From contig JABFSG010000027.1 in assembly GCA_013140715.1 (NCBI GenBank), positions 1-48,602 of the forward strand: DNA of 48,602 bases, in the 5' to 3' direction. The DNA is from Nitrospiraceae bacterium (lineage in GTDB: Bacteria; Nitrospirota; Nitrospiria; Nitrospirales; Nitrospiraceae). Shown here in pieces: positions 1-8,280 of this stretch; positions within the stretch are counted from its first letter, which is position 1; the number at the start of each line of letters is the position of its first letter. The notes under the pieces are model-generated. The model did not search any database. It was not told the DNA's origin and worked only from the letters and a program-made list of their open reading frames with translations. The position numbers and the translations under genes were made by a program.

Positions 1-7
1 GCATGAA

Positions 8-122
8 GGGATAGAGGGGTAAGCGGATATATATATGGTGATAAGGGCACAAAGGAATAGTCGGGACAACGGGGTAGTTCGTTTCGGCCCTTACCCCATT
101 ATCCCGTTACCCCGCTACCCCC
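8..122. repeat. Family B hairpin repeat (8-nt period), upstream of lpxB
   Basis: The right arm is four consecutive 8-nt words: TTACCCCA, TTATCCCG, TTACCCCG, CTACCCCC (91-122). The left part holds the complementary words GGGATAGA and GGGGTAAG (8-23) and GGGACAAC, GGGGTAG (63-77). The centre around 78-88 can act as a loop. It ends a few bases before the lpxB start. No clear promoter is visible here; any lpxB promoter must overlap the repeat or lie upstream of the window. Confidence 0.75.
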
Positions 123-129
123 TGAAACC

Positions 130-1257
130 ATGCGGATACTGATCATAACCGGTGAAGCTTCGGGCGATCTCCACGGAGCCCATTTGGCCAAAGCAATCAT
201 GGCACTTGACCCGACGGCTCAGCTGGTTGGAATTGGAGGGCATGGGATGCGCGCCGCTGGTGTGGAACTTGTCCCGGGTGTCCCGCAGCTGGACGTGATG
301 GGATTGATAGGACTGTCCGCTATTCGCGCCATGGTTCAGCGTGTGCGCGCCATTCGGCGGATCTTGAAGGCCGAGGCCTGGGACCTTGTCGTGCTGATCG
401 ACAATCCCGGGCTGAATTTTCATTTTGCCCGAGTGGCAAAAGCAGCCGGGCGTCGTGTCCTCTATTATATTGCGCCGCAAGTGTGGGCCTGGAGGCCCGG
501 GCGTATGAAGTGGATTCAGCGTCGGGTCGATCATGTCGTCGTCATTCTTCCATTCGAACCGGAACTCTATCGTAAGGCAGGGGTCCGCTGTACGTTCGTC
601 GGTCATCCATTGCTTGATATGGTGGCGCCACATTATGATCGTGCCAAGCTTCGCAGTGAATTCGGGCTCGACGAGTCTGCCCGCATTGTCGGATTGTTGC
701 CGGGGAGTCGGGTGGCTGAAGTCGAAATGCTCCTGCCGGTGCTCCTTAAGGCGGCGGCTCAACTGGTTGTGGCCGAGCCGGGAACGCAGTTTATCCTGGC
801 GCAGGCGTCCTCAATTAACGATAATCTGATCCAGGCCCTGCTGCGACAGAGCCCTGTGCCGGTTCGAGTGGCCTACGATAAAGCCAACGAGGTGATGGCC
901 CTGTCCGATATGTTGTTCATCGCGTCGGGGACCGCGACCTTGCAGGCCGCAGTCGTGGGGACTCCTATGGTGCTGCTGTACAAGACATCGCCGTTGACCT
1001 ATCGGCTCGCTCGTTGGCTGATCAATGTGAAATGGATCGGGCTTGTGAATTTAGTGGCAGGTCGATCGGTCGTGCCGGAGCTGATTCAGGAAGAGGCGAC
1101 GGATGAGCGGTTATGTCGTGAAGCTCTGTTCCTCTTACGCGATCCCTCGGCATATAATGGTATGAAAGAAGGGCTGCTGCAAGTTCGGCAATCGTTGGGG
1201 GAGCCCGGCGCCTCCAACCGGGCTGCACAGGTAGTATTGTCAGAATGTCGACGCTAG
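130..1257 (+). CDS. lpxB: Lipid-A-disaccharide synthase
   Basis: This GT19 enzyme joins UDP-2,3-diacylglucosamine and lipid X to make lipid A disaccharide 1-phosphate at the inner face of the cytoplasmic membrane. The family signature GEASGDLHG is at residues 8-16, and IAPQVWAW near residues 114-121 is also typical. A PGSR motif lies near residue 190. The 375 residues match the usual length (about 380). The ATG start fits the conserved N-terminus MRILIITGEASG. The 3' end overlaps the msbA start by 13 nt, so the two are probably cotranscribed and translationally coupled. It opens the lipid A/core block. Identification is secure from motifs and context. Confidence 0.95.
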   Translation: MRILIITGEASGDLHGAHLAKAIMALDPTAQLVGIGGHGMRAAGVELVPGVPQLDVMGLIGLSAIRAMVQRVRAIRRILKAEAWDLVVLIDNPGLNFHFARVAKAAGRRVLYYIAPQVWAWRPGRMKWIQRRVDHVVVILPFEPELYRKAGVRCTFVGHPLLDMVAPHYDRAKLRSEFGLDESARIVGLLPGSRVAEVEMLLPVLLKAAAQLVVAEPGTQFILAQASSINDNLIQALLRQSPVPVRVAYDKANEVMALSDMLFIASGTATLQAAVVGTPMVLLYKTSPLTYRLARWLINVKWIGLVNLVAGRSVVPELIQEEATDERLCREALFLLRDPSAYNGMKEGLLQVRQSLGEPGASNRAAQVVLSECRR

Positions 1258-2990
1258 ATCGTTTGATACGACTGTTCCGTTATCTGAAGCCCTACCGGAT
1301 TCGCCTGGGTGCGGCCTTTGTGTGTTCAGGGTTGGTGGCGGGATTTTCCGGCGCCTATGCCTGGCTCGTCAAGCCGGTCCTCGATGAGATTTTTATCAAC
1401 AAAAACGAAAGTCTCCTGCTGGTGCTTCCACTCGCGCTCTTCACCGTGGCGGTACTCAAGAGCATCTTCAACTATGGACAAAATTATCTCATGAGTTATG
1501 TCGGGAATCGGGTGATTACCGATATTCGACAGGAGTTGTTTGGAAAACTCATTCGGCTGCCGGTCTCCTATCACGATGCGAACACGTCTGGGCGGCTGGT
1601 GTCGCGTGTGGTAAACGACGTCACGGTGATGGCCAACGCGGTGGCGGGAGTGCTGAAAGATATCTTTCAGCAGGGGCTCACGTTTCTGGCTATGATGGGT
1701 GTGATCTTCTATCAGAATGCGCGGTTGGCCGGTCTCTCGGTGATTGTCATCCCCCTGGCCGTGTTTACGATGGTGCGGATGGGAAAGCGGTTGCGGGCGT
1801 TAGCGGCCAGCGGCCAAGAGCGAATGGGGGACATGGCCTCCACACTTCAGGAAACGTTATCCGGCATTCGCATGGTGAAGGCCTATGGACGTGAAGATTC
1901 GGAGGCGGAGAGATTTCAACAGAGCAACCGTTCATTTCTTAGTACGACGATGAAGGCGATTCAGGTTTCTTCCATCGGGTCGTCGCATATGGAAGTGATC
2001 GGTGTCGTGGGGGTCGCGGCGATTATTTGGTATGGCGGCTTCCTGGTGATCAACGGCTCGATGACGCCTGGGGAATTCTTCTCATTTTTGACGGCGATGT
2101 TCATGGCCTATACCCCGATTCGAAAACTGTCCGGTTCCAATAATCAGATTCAGCAGGCTCTAGCCGCGGCGGAACGAGTCTTCGGTGTGTTGGACCTCAA
2201 GACCGAGCAGGATGCGGAACGGGGCAAATTGGAGTTGCCGAGGATCGCTCAGTGGGTGACATTCGAGGATGTCACCTTTCATTATGAGAGCCAGGCAGTG
2301 CCGGCCCTCAACGACATCAACCTGACGATTCGCGCCGGAGAGATGATAGCCCTCGTTGGGAGCAGCGGCAGTGGAAAGACGACGCTGGTCAATCTTCTTC
2401 CCCGTTTCTATGAACCGACTGCCGGACGTATTCTCATCGATGGGGTGGATATTCAGTCGTACACCCTTCACTCGCTTCGCTCGCAAATCGGTATGGTGTC
2501 GCAAGATGTTGTCTTGTTCGACGATAGTATTCGCAACAACATCGCATTCGGACGGAAAGACGCCACCGACGAAGATATTATGCAGGCGGCACGTTTGGCC
2601 TATGCCCACAATTTTGTCGAGGGCCTTCCCCAGGGATATCAGACGGTCGTGGGTGAGAAGGGCGTGAAGCTGTCCGGCGGGGAGCGCCAGCGTTTGGCCA
2701 TAGCCCGTGCGATTTTATGCGATCCTCCCTTACTTATTCTCGATGAAGCGACGTCGGCGTTGGATACCGAGTCCGAACGTGTCGTCCAGTTGGCGCTTGT
2801 CAATTTAATGAAGAATCGGACGACCATCGTCATTGCCCATCGATTGTCTACGATTCAACAGGCCGATCGGATCATGGTCCTGGCTCGCGGCTCGATCATC
2901 GAAGTGGGGACGCACGACGAGCTGCTTCGCCGCGGGGGACAGTACAAGCGGCTCCATGCGATGCAGTTTCAGGATGTCGCGGATGCGTAA
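1245..2990 (+). CDS. msbA: MsbA-like lipid A ABC exporter (fused TMD-NBD)
   Basis: This 581-residue half-transporter has an N-terminal six-helix membrane domain (about residues 15-310) and a C-terminal ATPase domain. Walker A is GSSGSGKTT near residue 372, the ABC signature LSGGERQR near residue 476, Walker B LLILDEATSALD near 495-506, and the switch His is in IAHRLSTI. The family flips core-lipid A across the inner membrane using ATP. The neighbours lpxB, waaA and lpxK make the lipid A role far more likely than drug export. It overlaps lpxB by 13 nt and the following acyltransferase by 8 nt. Confidence 0.92.
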   Translation: MSTLDRLIRLFRYLKPYRIRLGAAFVCSGLVAGFSGAYAWLVKPVLDEIFINKNESLLLVLPLALFTVAVLKSIFNYGQNYLMSYVGNRVITDIRQELFGKLIRLPVSYHDANTSGRLVSRVVNDVTVMANAVAGVLKDIFQQGLTFLAMMGVIFYQNARLAGLSVIVIPLAVFTMVRMGKRLRALAASGQERMGDMASTLQETLSGIRMVKAYGREDSEAERFQQSNRSFLSTTMKAIQVSSIGSSHMEVIGVVGVAAIIWYGGFLVINGSMTPGEFFSFLTAMFMAYTPIRKLSGSNNQIQQALAAAERVFGVLDLKTEQDAERGKLELPRIAQWVTFEDVTFHYESQAVPALNDINLTIRAGEMIALVGSSGSGKTTLVNLLPRFYEPTAGRILIDGVDIQSYTLHSLRSQIGMVSQDVVLFDDSIRNNIAFGRKDATDEDIMQAARLAYAHNFVEGLPQGYQTVVGEKGVKLSGGERQRLAIARAILCDPPLLILDEATSALDTESERVVQLALVNLMKNRTTIVIAHRLSTIQQADRIMVLARGSIIEVGTHDELLRRGGQYKRLHAMQFQDVADA

Positions 2991-3662
2991 CCCGGCCCTG
3001 AAGCGAGTAGAGACGTGGGTGAAACTCTCAGTGCTTCCTCCCATCGGGGCAGCGGTGATTCGAGGGTTGGGGCGGTCGATGCGGATCGATTCGCAAGGTC
3101 ACGAGCAGCTCGATGCGTTGCATCGCCAGGGTCAGCATATCATCCTCGCATTTTGGCATGCCCAGCAACTCATGGTTGCGTTAGAACTGGAAGGTCGTGG
3201 TATAGGGGTCGACGTGTTGATCAGCCAGCATGAGGACGGTGAGATTATTGCGCGCATCATCTCTCGATTCGGGCATCGCGCGGTCCGTGGATCGAGCACC
3301 AGAGGCGGGGCATTGGCGTTGAGGGAATTGATCCGCCGTGGGCGAGCCGGCGCCGATCTTGTCGTAACTCCCGATGGACCCAAAGGGCCTCGCCAGGTTG
3401 CGAAGCTTGGAGTGATTCAGCTGGCGAAGGCGACCAGGCTTCCGATTGTCCCCCTGGCCTTTAGCTGCTCAAAAAAAAACTCTTTGCCAGCTGGGACCGG
3501 TTCATGGTCCCATATCCATGGTCGCGAGGTCTCTATCTGTGGGGGGCGCCCATCTGGGTTCCGCCGGATTCCGATGAGCAGGCATTGGAGGCGGCATGTA
3601 TGGAGCTTGAGGCGACCCTGAATCGATTGACTGATCAGGCGGATGAGGCCGTGAAGCGTTAG
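2983..3662 (+). CDS. DUF374 lysophospholipid acyltransferase, frameshifted at a 9-A run
   Basis: The start ATG overlaps the end of msbA. The first ~165 residues match the DUF374/LPLAT family, which adds a late acyl chain to lipid A or related lipids: FWHAQQLM near residue 50 and TPDGPKGPRQ near residue 130. At the run of nine A (3471-3479) the reading frame goes wrong. The uncorrected frame ends at 3621 with an unrelated Arg/Ser-rich tail. A one-base shift restores the expected sequence (LFASWDRFMVPYPWSRG, then LYLWGAPIWVPPD) and runs to the TAG at 3660-3662. The corrected product would be about 226 residues, normal for the family. It could be a sequencing error, a real mutation or transcriptional slippage on A9. 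The stop codon lies inside family C repeat. Confidence 0.8.
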
Positions 3663-3775
3663 CCGTGAAACGTAAAACGTTAGACGTTGGAGGTGAAGGG
3701 CTGACACGTTGGTTCACGGTTTGCGATTCACGCGTAACGGTTCACGAATTACGTCTCCCGCTTCCCGCCTAACGC
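3651..3775. repeat. Family C hairpin repeat (7-nt period)
   Basis: The left arm is seven 7-nt words of the type GTGAAAC, GTAAAAC, GTTAGAC (3651-3699). The right arm is nine words of the type GGTTCAC, GATTCAC, GCGTAAC, GCCTAAC (3711-3773). The arms are imperfect reverse complements; the outer ends GCGTTAG and CTAACGC pair exactly. The element fills the gap between the acyltransferase and waaA and contains the stop codon of the acyltransferase (frameshift-corrected frame). Confidence 0.8.
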
Positions 3776-3783
3776 ACAAAGAC

Positions 3784-5190
3784 ATGTGGCGTCTCTTCTA
3801 CAATGTTCTGTTGCTGGCCGTTTCGCCGGTCATCGTGGCGATCCTGCTGGCCAAACAGCGGTGCCGTCGTGGGTTACCCCAAAGACTCGGGTTGGCAGAG
3901 GGTTCATTTGGTTTGTCTGGTTTGTTTGGTGCTTTCGAACAAAATAAACTAAATCAACCAAACCAACCAAACAAACCAGTCATCTGGGTCCACGCGGTCT
4001 CTCTCGGTGAAGTGGTGGCGGTGACACCGCTTGTCATTGAACTGCATCGCCGTCATCCGGAATGCCGTTTGGTGGTTTCGACAGTAACCGAGACCGGACG
4101 GGAGGCCGTGGAGCAACGGTTGCCCGGTGTGGCAGATCACTGTTATGCGCCGCTCGATTTTCCCTGTGTCGTGTCCCGTTTCATCGAACGATTGCAACCC
4201 CGCCTCTATCTTTTCATTGAAACCGAGCTCTGGCCCAATCTCTTGTGGCACCTGCGTCGGCAGGGAGTGCCGACTGTGCTCGTGAACGGTCGGCTCTCAA
4301 GCAGGTCTTTTGCTCGGCAGCAGTGGGGGCCTGTGCGATCGTTCTATCGAACGATGTTGCAGACGCTCAGCCTTTGTTTGATGCAGTCGGATCGGGACGT
4401 AGACCGGATCGTTGCTCTCGGAGCAGAGGCCTCGCGGGTCAAGCGTACAGGAAATATTAAGTTCGACCAGCCGATGCCGGTCATTGTAGGGGAGAGAACG
4501 ACGAGAGCCCATCTTGGGCTTCAGGAATCGGAACAGCTGTTTGTGGCTGGCAGCACCCATCCTGGTGAAGAAGAAATGCTCGTGGGGTGTTATCGGGCAT
4601 TGGTTAAGCAGTGTCCCGCAGCGGTCTTGCTGCTGGCGCCTCGGCACATTGAACGGGTGGAATCGGTAGAGGCGATGATTCGAGGACAGGGGTTGGCTGT
4701 GCAGAGGCGGAGCGCCATTGGGCAGACCGGCACGTTACGATTTGCCGGCCCCCGTGTGTTGTTGCTCGATTCCCGAGGCGAATTGGCGACGATTTACAAG
4801 GAAGCTGTGGTTTCGTTCGTCGGAGGCACGCTGGTTCCAATCGGTGGACATAACTTGTTGGAGCCGGCTCAGTGGGCCAAGCCTGTGTTGTTCGGCCCTC
4901 ACACCGACCATTGCGCAGAGATTGCCGATCTCTTGATGCAAGCTGGAGGCGGCCGGCGAGTTCTTCAGGCGGAGGATCTTACCAGGCAGGTGTTGGCTCT
5001 GTTTGCTGATAGCGAGGACCGGGAGCGGATGGGCCGGTCGGCTCGTCAAGTGGTCGAACAGAATCAGGGGGCCATGCAACAGACGCTGGAGGCCATCGAT
5101 AGATTGCTGATGCGGCGAGGTCTTAAGGCTGAAGGTTTGAAGGCCGGCACTCATGTGGGTAGGCTGAAGGTTGGAAGGCCGAAGGCGTGA
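3784..5190 (+). CDS. waaA: 3-deoxy-D-manno-octulosonic acid (Kdo) transferase
   Basis: WaaA (GT30) transfers Kdo from CMP-Kdo to lipid A precursor at the inner membrane. An N-terminal membrane anchor (about residues 5-22), the HAVSLGE motif near residue 70, ETELWPNLLW near residue 147 and the C-terminal GGTLVPIGGHN motif support the call. I chose the ATG at 3784 because MWRLFYNVLLL begins the anchor; the upstream in-frame TTG lies in repeat DNA. The 468 residues exceed E. coli WaaA (425). Two repeat-encoded additions account for much of this: residues ~40-65 come from the family A hairpin (tripeptides such as NQP-NQP-NKP) and the last ~23 residues come from family D. The insertion lies between the RLG segment after the anchor and the first strand of the catalytic domain. 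Confidence 0.93.
   Translation: MWRLFYNVLLLAVSPVIVAILLAKQRCRRGLPQRLGLAEGSFGLSGLFGAFEQNKLNQPNQPNKPVIWVHAVSLGEVVAVTPLVIELHRRHPECRLVVSTVTETGREAVEQRLPGVADHCYAPLDFPCVVSRFIERLQPRLYLFIETELWPNLLWHLRRQGVPTVLVNGRLSSRSFARQQWGPVRSFYRTMLQTLSLCLMQSDRDVDRIVALGAEASRVKRTGNIKFDQPMPVIVGERTTRAHLGLQESEQLFVAGSTHPGEEEMLVGCYRALVKQCPAAVLLLAPRHIERVESVEAMIRGQGLAVQRRSAIGQTGTLRFAGPRVLLLDSRGELATIYKEAVVSFVGGTLVPIGGHNLLEPAQWAKPVLFGPHTDHCAEIADLLMQAGGGRRVLQAEDLTRQVLALFADSEDRERMGRSARQVVEQNQGAMQQTLEAIDRLLMRRGLKAEGLKAGTHVGRLKVGRPKA
3901..3978. repeat. Family A hairpin repeat A1 (9-nt period), inside waaA
   Basis: The left arm has 9-nt words TTCATTTGG, TTTGTCTGG, TTTGTTTGG; the right arm has AC-only words such as CCAAACCAA and CCAAACAAA. 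The apex is near TTCGAA (3934-3939). It lies wholly in waaA and stays in frame, encoding GSF-GLS-GLF-GAF, then NKL-NQP-NQP-NKP. Confidence 0.85.
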
Positions 5191-5310
5191 AACCTGGCTT
5201 CAGGTAGGTAGGCTGAGCGTTTGAACCCAGGTCAATAGACTGAAGGTTTGAGAGATTTGCGCCCTTTAAATTTACCTTATAGCCTTCAGCCTAATATCCT
5301 TCAGCCTGTA
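5117..5310. repeat. Family D repeat D1 (about 8-nt period), waaA end to lpxK start
   Basis: The left part holds several copies of words like GGCTGAAG, GTTTGAAG, GTTGGAAG. The right part (5276-5310) holds the complements CTTCAGCC (twice) with CTTATAGC and TAATATC between them. A segment CAGGTCAATAGACTGAAGG near 5228-5246 resembles the left arm of the other family D copies at 19.3 and 46.57 kb. The waaA stop codon and its last ~23 codons are inside the element. Confidence 0.75.
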
Positions 5311-5316
5311 CGAAGA

Positions 5317-6396
5317 ATGCTCAATCCTGGAACAACCGTTAGGTGGTGGCTGATCTGGGCCGCAATCCCCTATGGGGTGGTTGCACGGTTGCGCGCATTA
5401 CTGTACGACTGGGGTTGGATCGCGCAACGGCGATTGCCTGTCCCTGTGCTGAGTGTTGGGAATCTCACACTGGGTGGGACAGGGAAAACGCCGGTGGTGA
5501 TTGCGCTGACCGGTTGGCTTCTCGCAGAGGGAAAGCGAGTGGCGATTCTTAGCCGGGGCTATCGAAGGACCAGTACGGATCCATATCTATTGGTATCGGA
5601 TGGGGAGCGCTTACTGGTCGGTCCGAGCGAGGCAGGCGATGAGCCGTTCTTGATGGCTCAACGATGTCCCAAGGCGATCGTGGCGGTCGGCGCCGATCGT
5701 TATCGACTCGGCGCCTGGGTCTTGGATCGATTTCCGATCGATTGCGTGGTGCTGGACGATGGATTCCAACACCTGGGTCTCTATCGCGACGTCAATCTCT
5801 TGCTGGTCGATGCCACGGATGTCGAAGGGCTTGCAGCGCTGGTGCCGGCCGGCCGACTCAGGGAACCGCTCCAAGCTGCGGCGCGCGCGACGGCGATCGT
5901 CATCACGAGAGCGGAGATCCCTGCTCAGGTGGCAGAGGTTGGTCGTAGGCTCCAAGCGTCGCTTGGCACGATGCCGGATCCGATTCAAGCGGTCTTTCGT
6001 CCGGAGAATCTTGTGTCGGTGGTGACCGGAGCAGTGCAGCCGCTCTCCTGGTCCAAGGGAAAGACGGCGATGCTCTGCAGCGGTGTGGGACATGCCGGGT
6101 CGTTTCGCTCCCTCATGGAGGGCATAGGAATCAAAATTCTCGATGAAGTGGTGTACGTCGATCACTATGCCTACACGAGCCAGGACGTCGAGCGATTGAG
6201 CGCCAGGGCGACGGAACTTCATGCCGACCTAGTCGTGACGACGGAGAAAGATGCTTGCAAGTTGGCGGCGCTGCTTCAACCTACCGCTAACTGGTGGGCA
6301 GTCCGGCTAGCCACCGATGTGGCCGTGGGAGAAGATCGGCTGCGGGGGCTGGTGCTGGGGATGAGGCTGAAGGCTGGCCCCCGGATGACTGGTTGA
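5317..6396 (+). CDS. lpxK: Tetraacyldisaccharide 4'-kinase
   Basis: LpxK phosphorylates the 4' position of the lipid A disaccharide at the membrane, using ATP. The P-loop GNLTLGGTGKTPVV lies near residues 48-61, an N-terminal hydrophobic anchor WWLIWAAIPYGVVARL near residues 9-24, and VVLDDGFQH near residue 145 is the conserved LpxK motif. The ATG at 5317 gives 359 residues (E. coli LpxK 328) and MLNPGTTVRWW. In-frame starts further upstream lie in family D repeat and are unlikely. The stop codon TGA (6394-6396) is the first part of the family A hairpin that follows. Confidence 0.93.
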   Translation: MLNPGTTVRWWLIWAAIPYGVVARLRALLYDWGWIAQRRLPVPVLSVGNLTLGGTGKTPVVIALTGWLLAEGKRVAILSRGYRRTSTDPYLLVSDGERLLVGPSEAGDEPFLMAQRCPKAIVAVGADRYRLGAWVLDRFPIDCVVLDDGFQHLGLYRDVNLLLVDATDVEGLAALVPAGRLREPLQAAARATAIVITRAEIPAQVAEVGRRLQASLGTMPDPIQAVFRPENLVSVVTGAVQPLSWSKGKTAMLCSGVGHAGSFRSLMEGIGIKILDEVVYVDHYAYTSQDVERLSARATELHADLVVTTEKDACKLAALLQPTANWWAVRLATDVAVGEDRLRGLVLGMRLKAGPRMTG

Positions 6397-6480
6397 TCTG
6401 GTCTATTTAGTTTATTTGGTTTGTCTGGTGCGAAATAACCAAACATACCAAACAAACGAAATAAACCAAACGAACCGAAC
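6391..6480. repeat. Family A hairpin repeat A2 (9-nt period)
   Basis: Left words: TTGATCTGG, TCTATTTAG, TTTATTTGG, TTTGTCTGG. Right words: CCAAACATA, CCAAACAAA, CGAAATAAA, CCAAACGAA. It fills the lpxK-waaF gap and contains the lpxK stop codon. Confidence 0.85.
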
Positions 6481-6500
6481 CTACTCGGTTGCGGAGGGAT

Positions 6501-8219
6501 GTGAATAAGGGCGCTGTCAAAAGAATCCTTGTGCGTGGACCCAACTGGCTTGGCGATGCAGTGATGTGCGAGCCTGCGCTAGGAGGATTACAGCGACTAT
6601 TTCCAGAGGCCAAGATCACCCTGCTGGTCAAACCGGCCGTGGCCGATTTGTTTGCCGGACATCCGGCATTGACGCGCGTGCTGACCTACGACAGCAAGGG
6701 GCGGCACATGGGCCTTTCCGGCAAGTGGGCCTTGGCTGGGGAGTTGCGGCAGCAAGGTTTCGATCTCGCAATTTTGTTTCAGAATGCGTTCGAGGCGGCG
6801 TTTTTGACGTTCCTGGCCTCGGTCCCCCGGCGCTATGGGTATGCGACCGACGGGCGAAGTCTGCTGTTATCGGATCCAGTCGCTCCGCCGGATCGCCGCA
6901 CGCTCGTCCATCAAGTCCATTACTATTGGGATCTGCTGAAACCGTTGGGCCTCACCGGCGATCCCGCTGAGCCAACACTCGTCGTGTCCCCTGAGGAGGA
7001 ACAGGCGATGGCCGGTCGATTTGCCAAGGGCGGATTGACGGAATCGGATATTGTCGTCGGAATCAATCCGGGTTCGACCTACGGGGCGGCCAAACGCTGG
7101 CTGCCGGAACGGTTTGCCGAGGCCACGGAACGACTGTGCCGTACGGTTTGCGAATCGGGCGATCGACAAGTCTGCGTGGTTATTTTCGGAGCCAAGGGAG
7201 AAGAACGTCTGGGCCGTGAAATTGCCGCCCGTCTGACGTCACGATCCTTGGTTTTATCCGGGGCAACGACGATTCGAGAACTTATGGCGGCGGTAAAACG
7301 CTGTGCCCTGCTTCTTACGAACGATACAGGTCCCATGCACATTGCCGCTGCTTTCAAGGTGCCGGTTGTGGCGATTTTCGGACCGACCGATTGGCGGACC
7401 ACGTCGCCTTTTGGCGACGCCCATGCCGTTGTGCGGCAGCCGGTCGATTGCGCCCCCTGCCTATTACGGGAATGCCCCATCGACCATCGATGCATGACGG
7501 GGGTCTCGGTCGACCAGGTTTATGAAGCAGCGGCCAAACGGTTATCTGGTTCATCTGGTTTGTTTGGTTCATTTGGTTCGAACCAAACAAATCCGACCAA
7601 CCAAATAAACCAACCAAACATCCTCGACGGAGTCACCGTCTTTCTGGATCGCGATGGAACATTGAATTACGATCCAGGCTATCTGAAAATCGCTGCCGAT
7701 CTGAAGTTGTTGACCGGAGTCGGGCCTGCTCTGGCGCGATTGAGAAGAGCCGGCGCGAGGTTAGTGGTGGTCACGAACCAATCCGGTGTCGGTCGTGGAA
7801 TCATTACTCTCAAGGATCTGGAAGCGATTCATGCCAGATTACAAGGTCTGTTAGAACAGCAGGATGCGGCGCTGGATGCCATCTATTTTTGCCCGCACCA
7901 TCCCAACGATGGATGCCACTGCCGCAAACCGAATATCGGTATGGTGGAGCGGGCTGTGTCGGAGTTGCAAGTGGATCTCCGCCGCTCCTATTTGATCGGC
8001 GATCACGCTCGCGACATACAATTGGCCCATAGAGTGGGCGCCAAGGCCATTCTTATTACCAGCGAGCCGGTGGACTCACAGACGTTAGGTAGGCTCGAGG
8101 CTGAGCAGGCTCTGCCGAATATTGTGGCCAAGTCGATGACCGAGGCAGTCGACTGGATCTTGGCCGATGCAGCGAAGAGCGCGAGCGAGCGGGAAAGGCG
8201 AGAAAGGCAAGAGTCATGA
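6501..8219 (+). CDS. Heptosyltransferase II fused to D,D-heptose 1,7-bisphosphate phosphatase (WaaF-GmhB)
   Basis: Residues ~1-340 form a GT9 heptosyltransferase II: RGPNWLGDAV near the N-terminus, GINPGSTYGAAKRW, and TNDTGPMHIAAAF with the Cys cluster CAPCLLREC. Residues ~376-555 form a HAD phosphatase of the GmhB type: VFLDRDGTLN (nucleophile Asp motif), TNQSGVGRG, the Zn loop CPHHPNDGCHCRKPN, and GDHARDIQLA. GmhB acts in making the ADP-heptose that WaaF uses, so the fusion joins two steps of one route. The linker (about 347-373) is encoded by family A repeat and the tail (560-572) by family E. The start is uncertain: GTG 6501 has GGAGGG very close upstream, and TTG 6489 is an alternative. 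Confidence 0.88.
   Translation: MNKGAVKRILVRGPNWLGDAVMCEPALGGLQRLFPEAKITLLVKPAVADLFAGHPALTRVLTYDSKGRHMGLSGKWALAGELRQQGFDLAILFQNAFEAAFLTFLASVPRRYGYATDGRSLLLSDPVAPPDRRTLVHQVHYYWDLLKPLGLTGDPAEPTLVVSPEEEQAMAGRFAKGGLTESDIVVGINPGSTYGAAKRWLPERFAEATERLCRTVCESGDRQVCVVIFGAKGEERLGREIAARLTSRSLVLSGATTIRELMAAVKRCALLLTNDTGPMHIAAAFKVPVVAIFGPTDWRTTSPFGDAHAVVRQPVDCAPCLLRECPIDHRCMTGVSVDQVYEAAAKRLSGSSGLFGSFGSNQTNPTNQINQPNILDGVTVFLDRDGTLNYDPGYLKIAADLKLLTGVGPALARLRRAGARLVVVTNQSGVGRGIITLKDLEAIHARLQGLLEQQDAALDAIYFCPHHPNDGCHCRKPNIGMVERAVSELQVDLRRSYLIGDHARDIQLAHRVGAKAILITSEPVDSQTLGRLEAEQALPNIVAKSMTEAVDWILADAAKSASERERRERQES
7540..7619. repeat. Family A hairpin repeat A3 (9-nt period), in the WaaF-GmhB linker
   Basis: Left words: TTCATCTGG, TTTGTTTGG, TTCATTTGG. 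The centre is the perfect palindrome GGTTCGAACC, so there is almost no loop. Right words: CCAAACAAA, TCCGACCAA, CCAAATAAA. It is translated in frame as tripeptides NQT-NPT-NQI-NQP after a Gly/Ser/Phe-rich stretch. Confidence 0.88.
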
Positions 8220-8275
8220 AATTCGTGGATCTTGCGCGTCACGCCTGTCTCGCATTTCTCGCCAGTCTCGCGCGG
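8178..8275. repeat. Family E hairpin repeat (9-nt period)
   Basis: Left words: GCGGGAAAG, GCGAGAAAG. Right words: CGCCTGTCT, CGCATTTCT, CGCCAGTCT. The ends GCGCGAG and CTCGCGC pair exactly. The upstream gene's last ~13 codons and its TGA (8217-8219) are in the left arm, giving an Arg/Glu-rich tail (SERERRERQES). Confidence 0.75.
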
Positions 8276-8280
8276 CATAT

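Noticed and set aside
2160-2609. Long minus-strand open frames within msbA, lpxK, ptmE-like and other genes
   Set aside because: They are shadows of well-supported + strand genes and show no recognisable domain or start signal.
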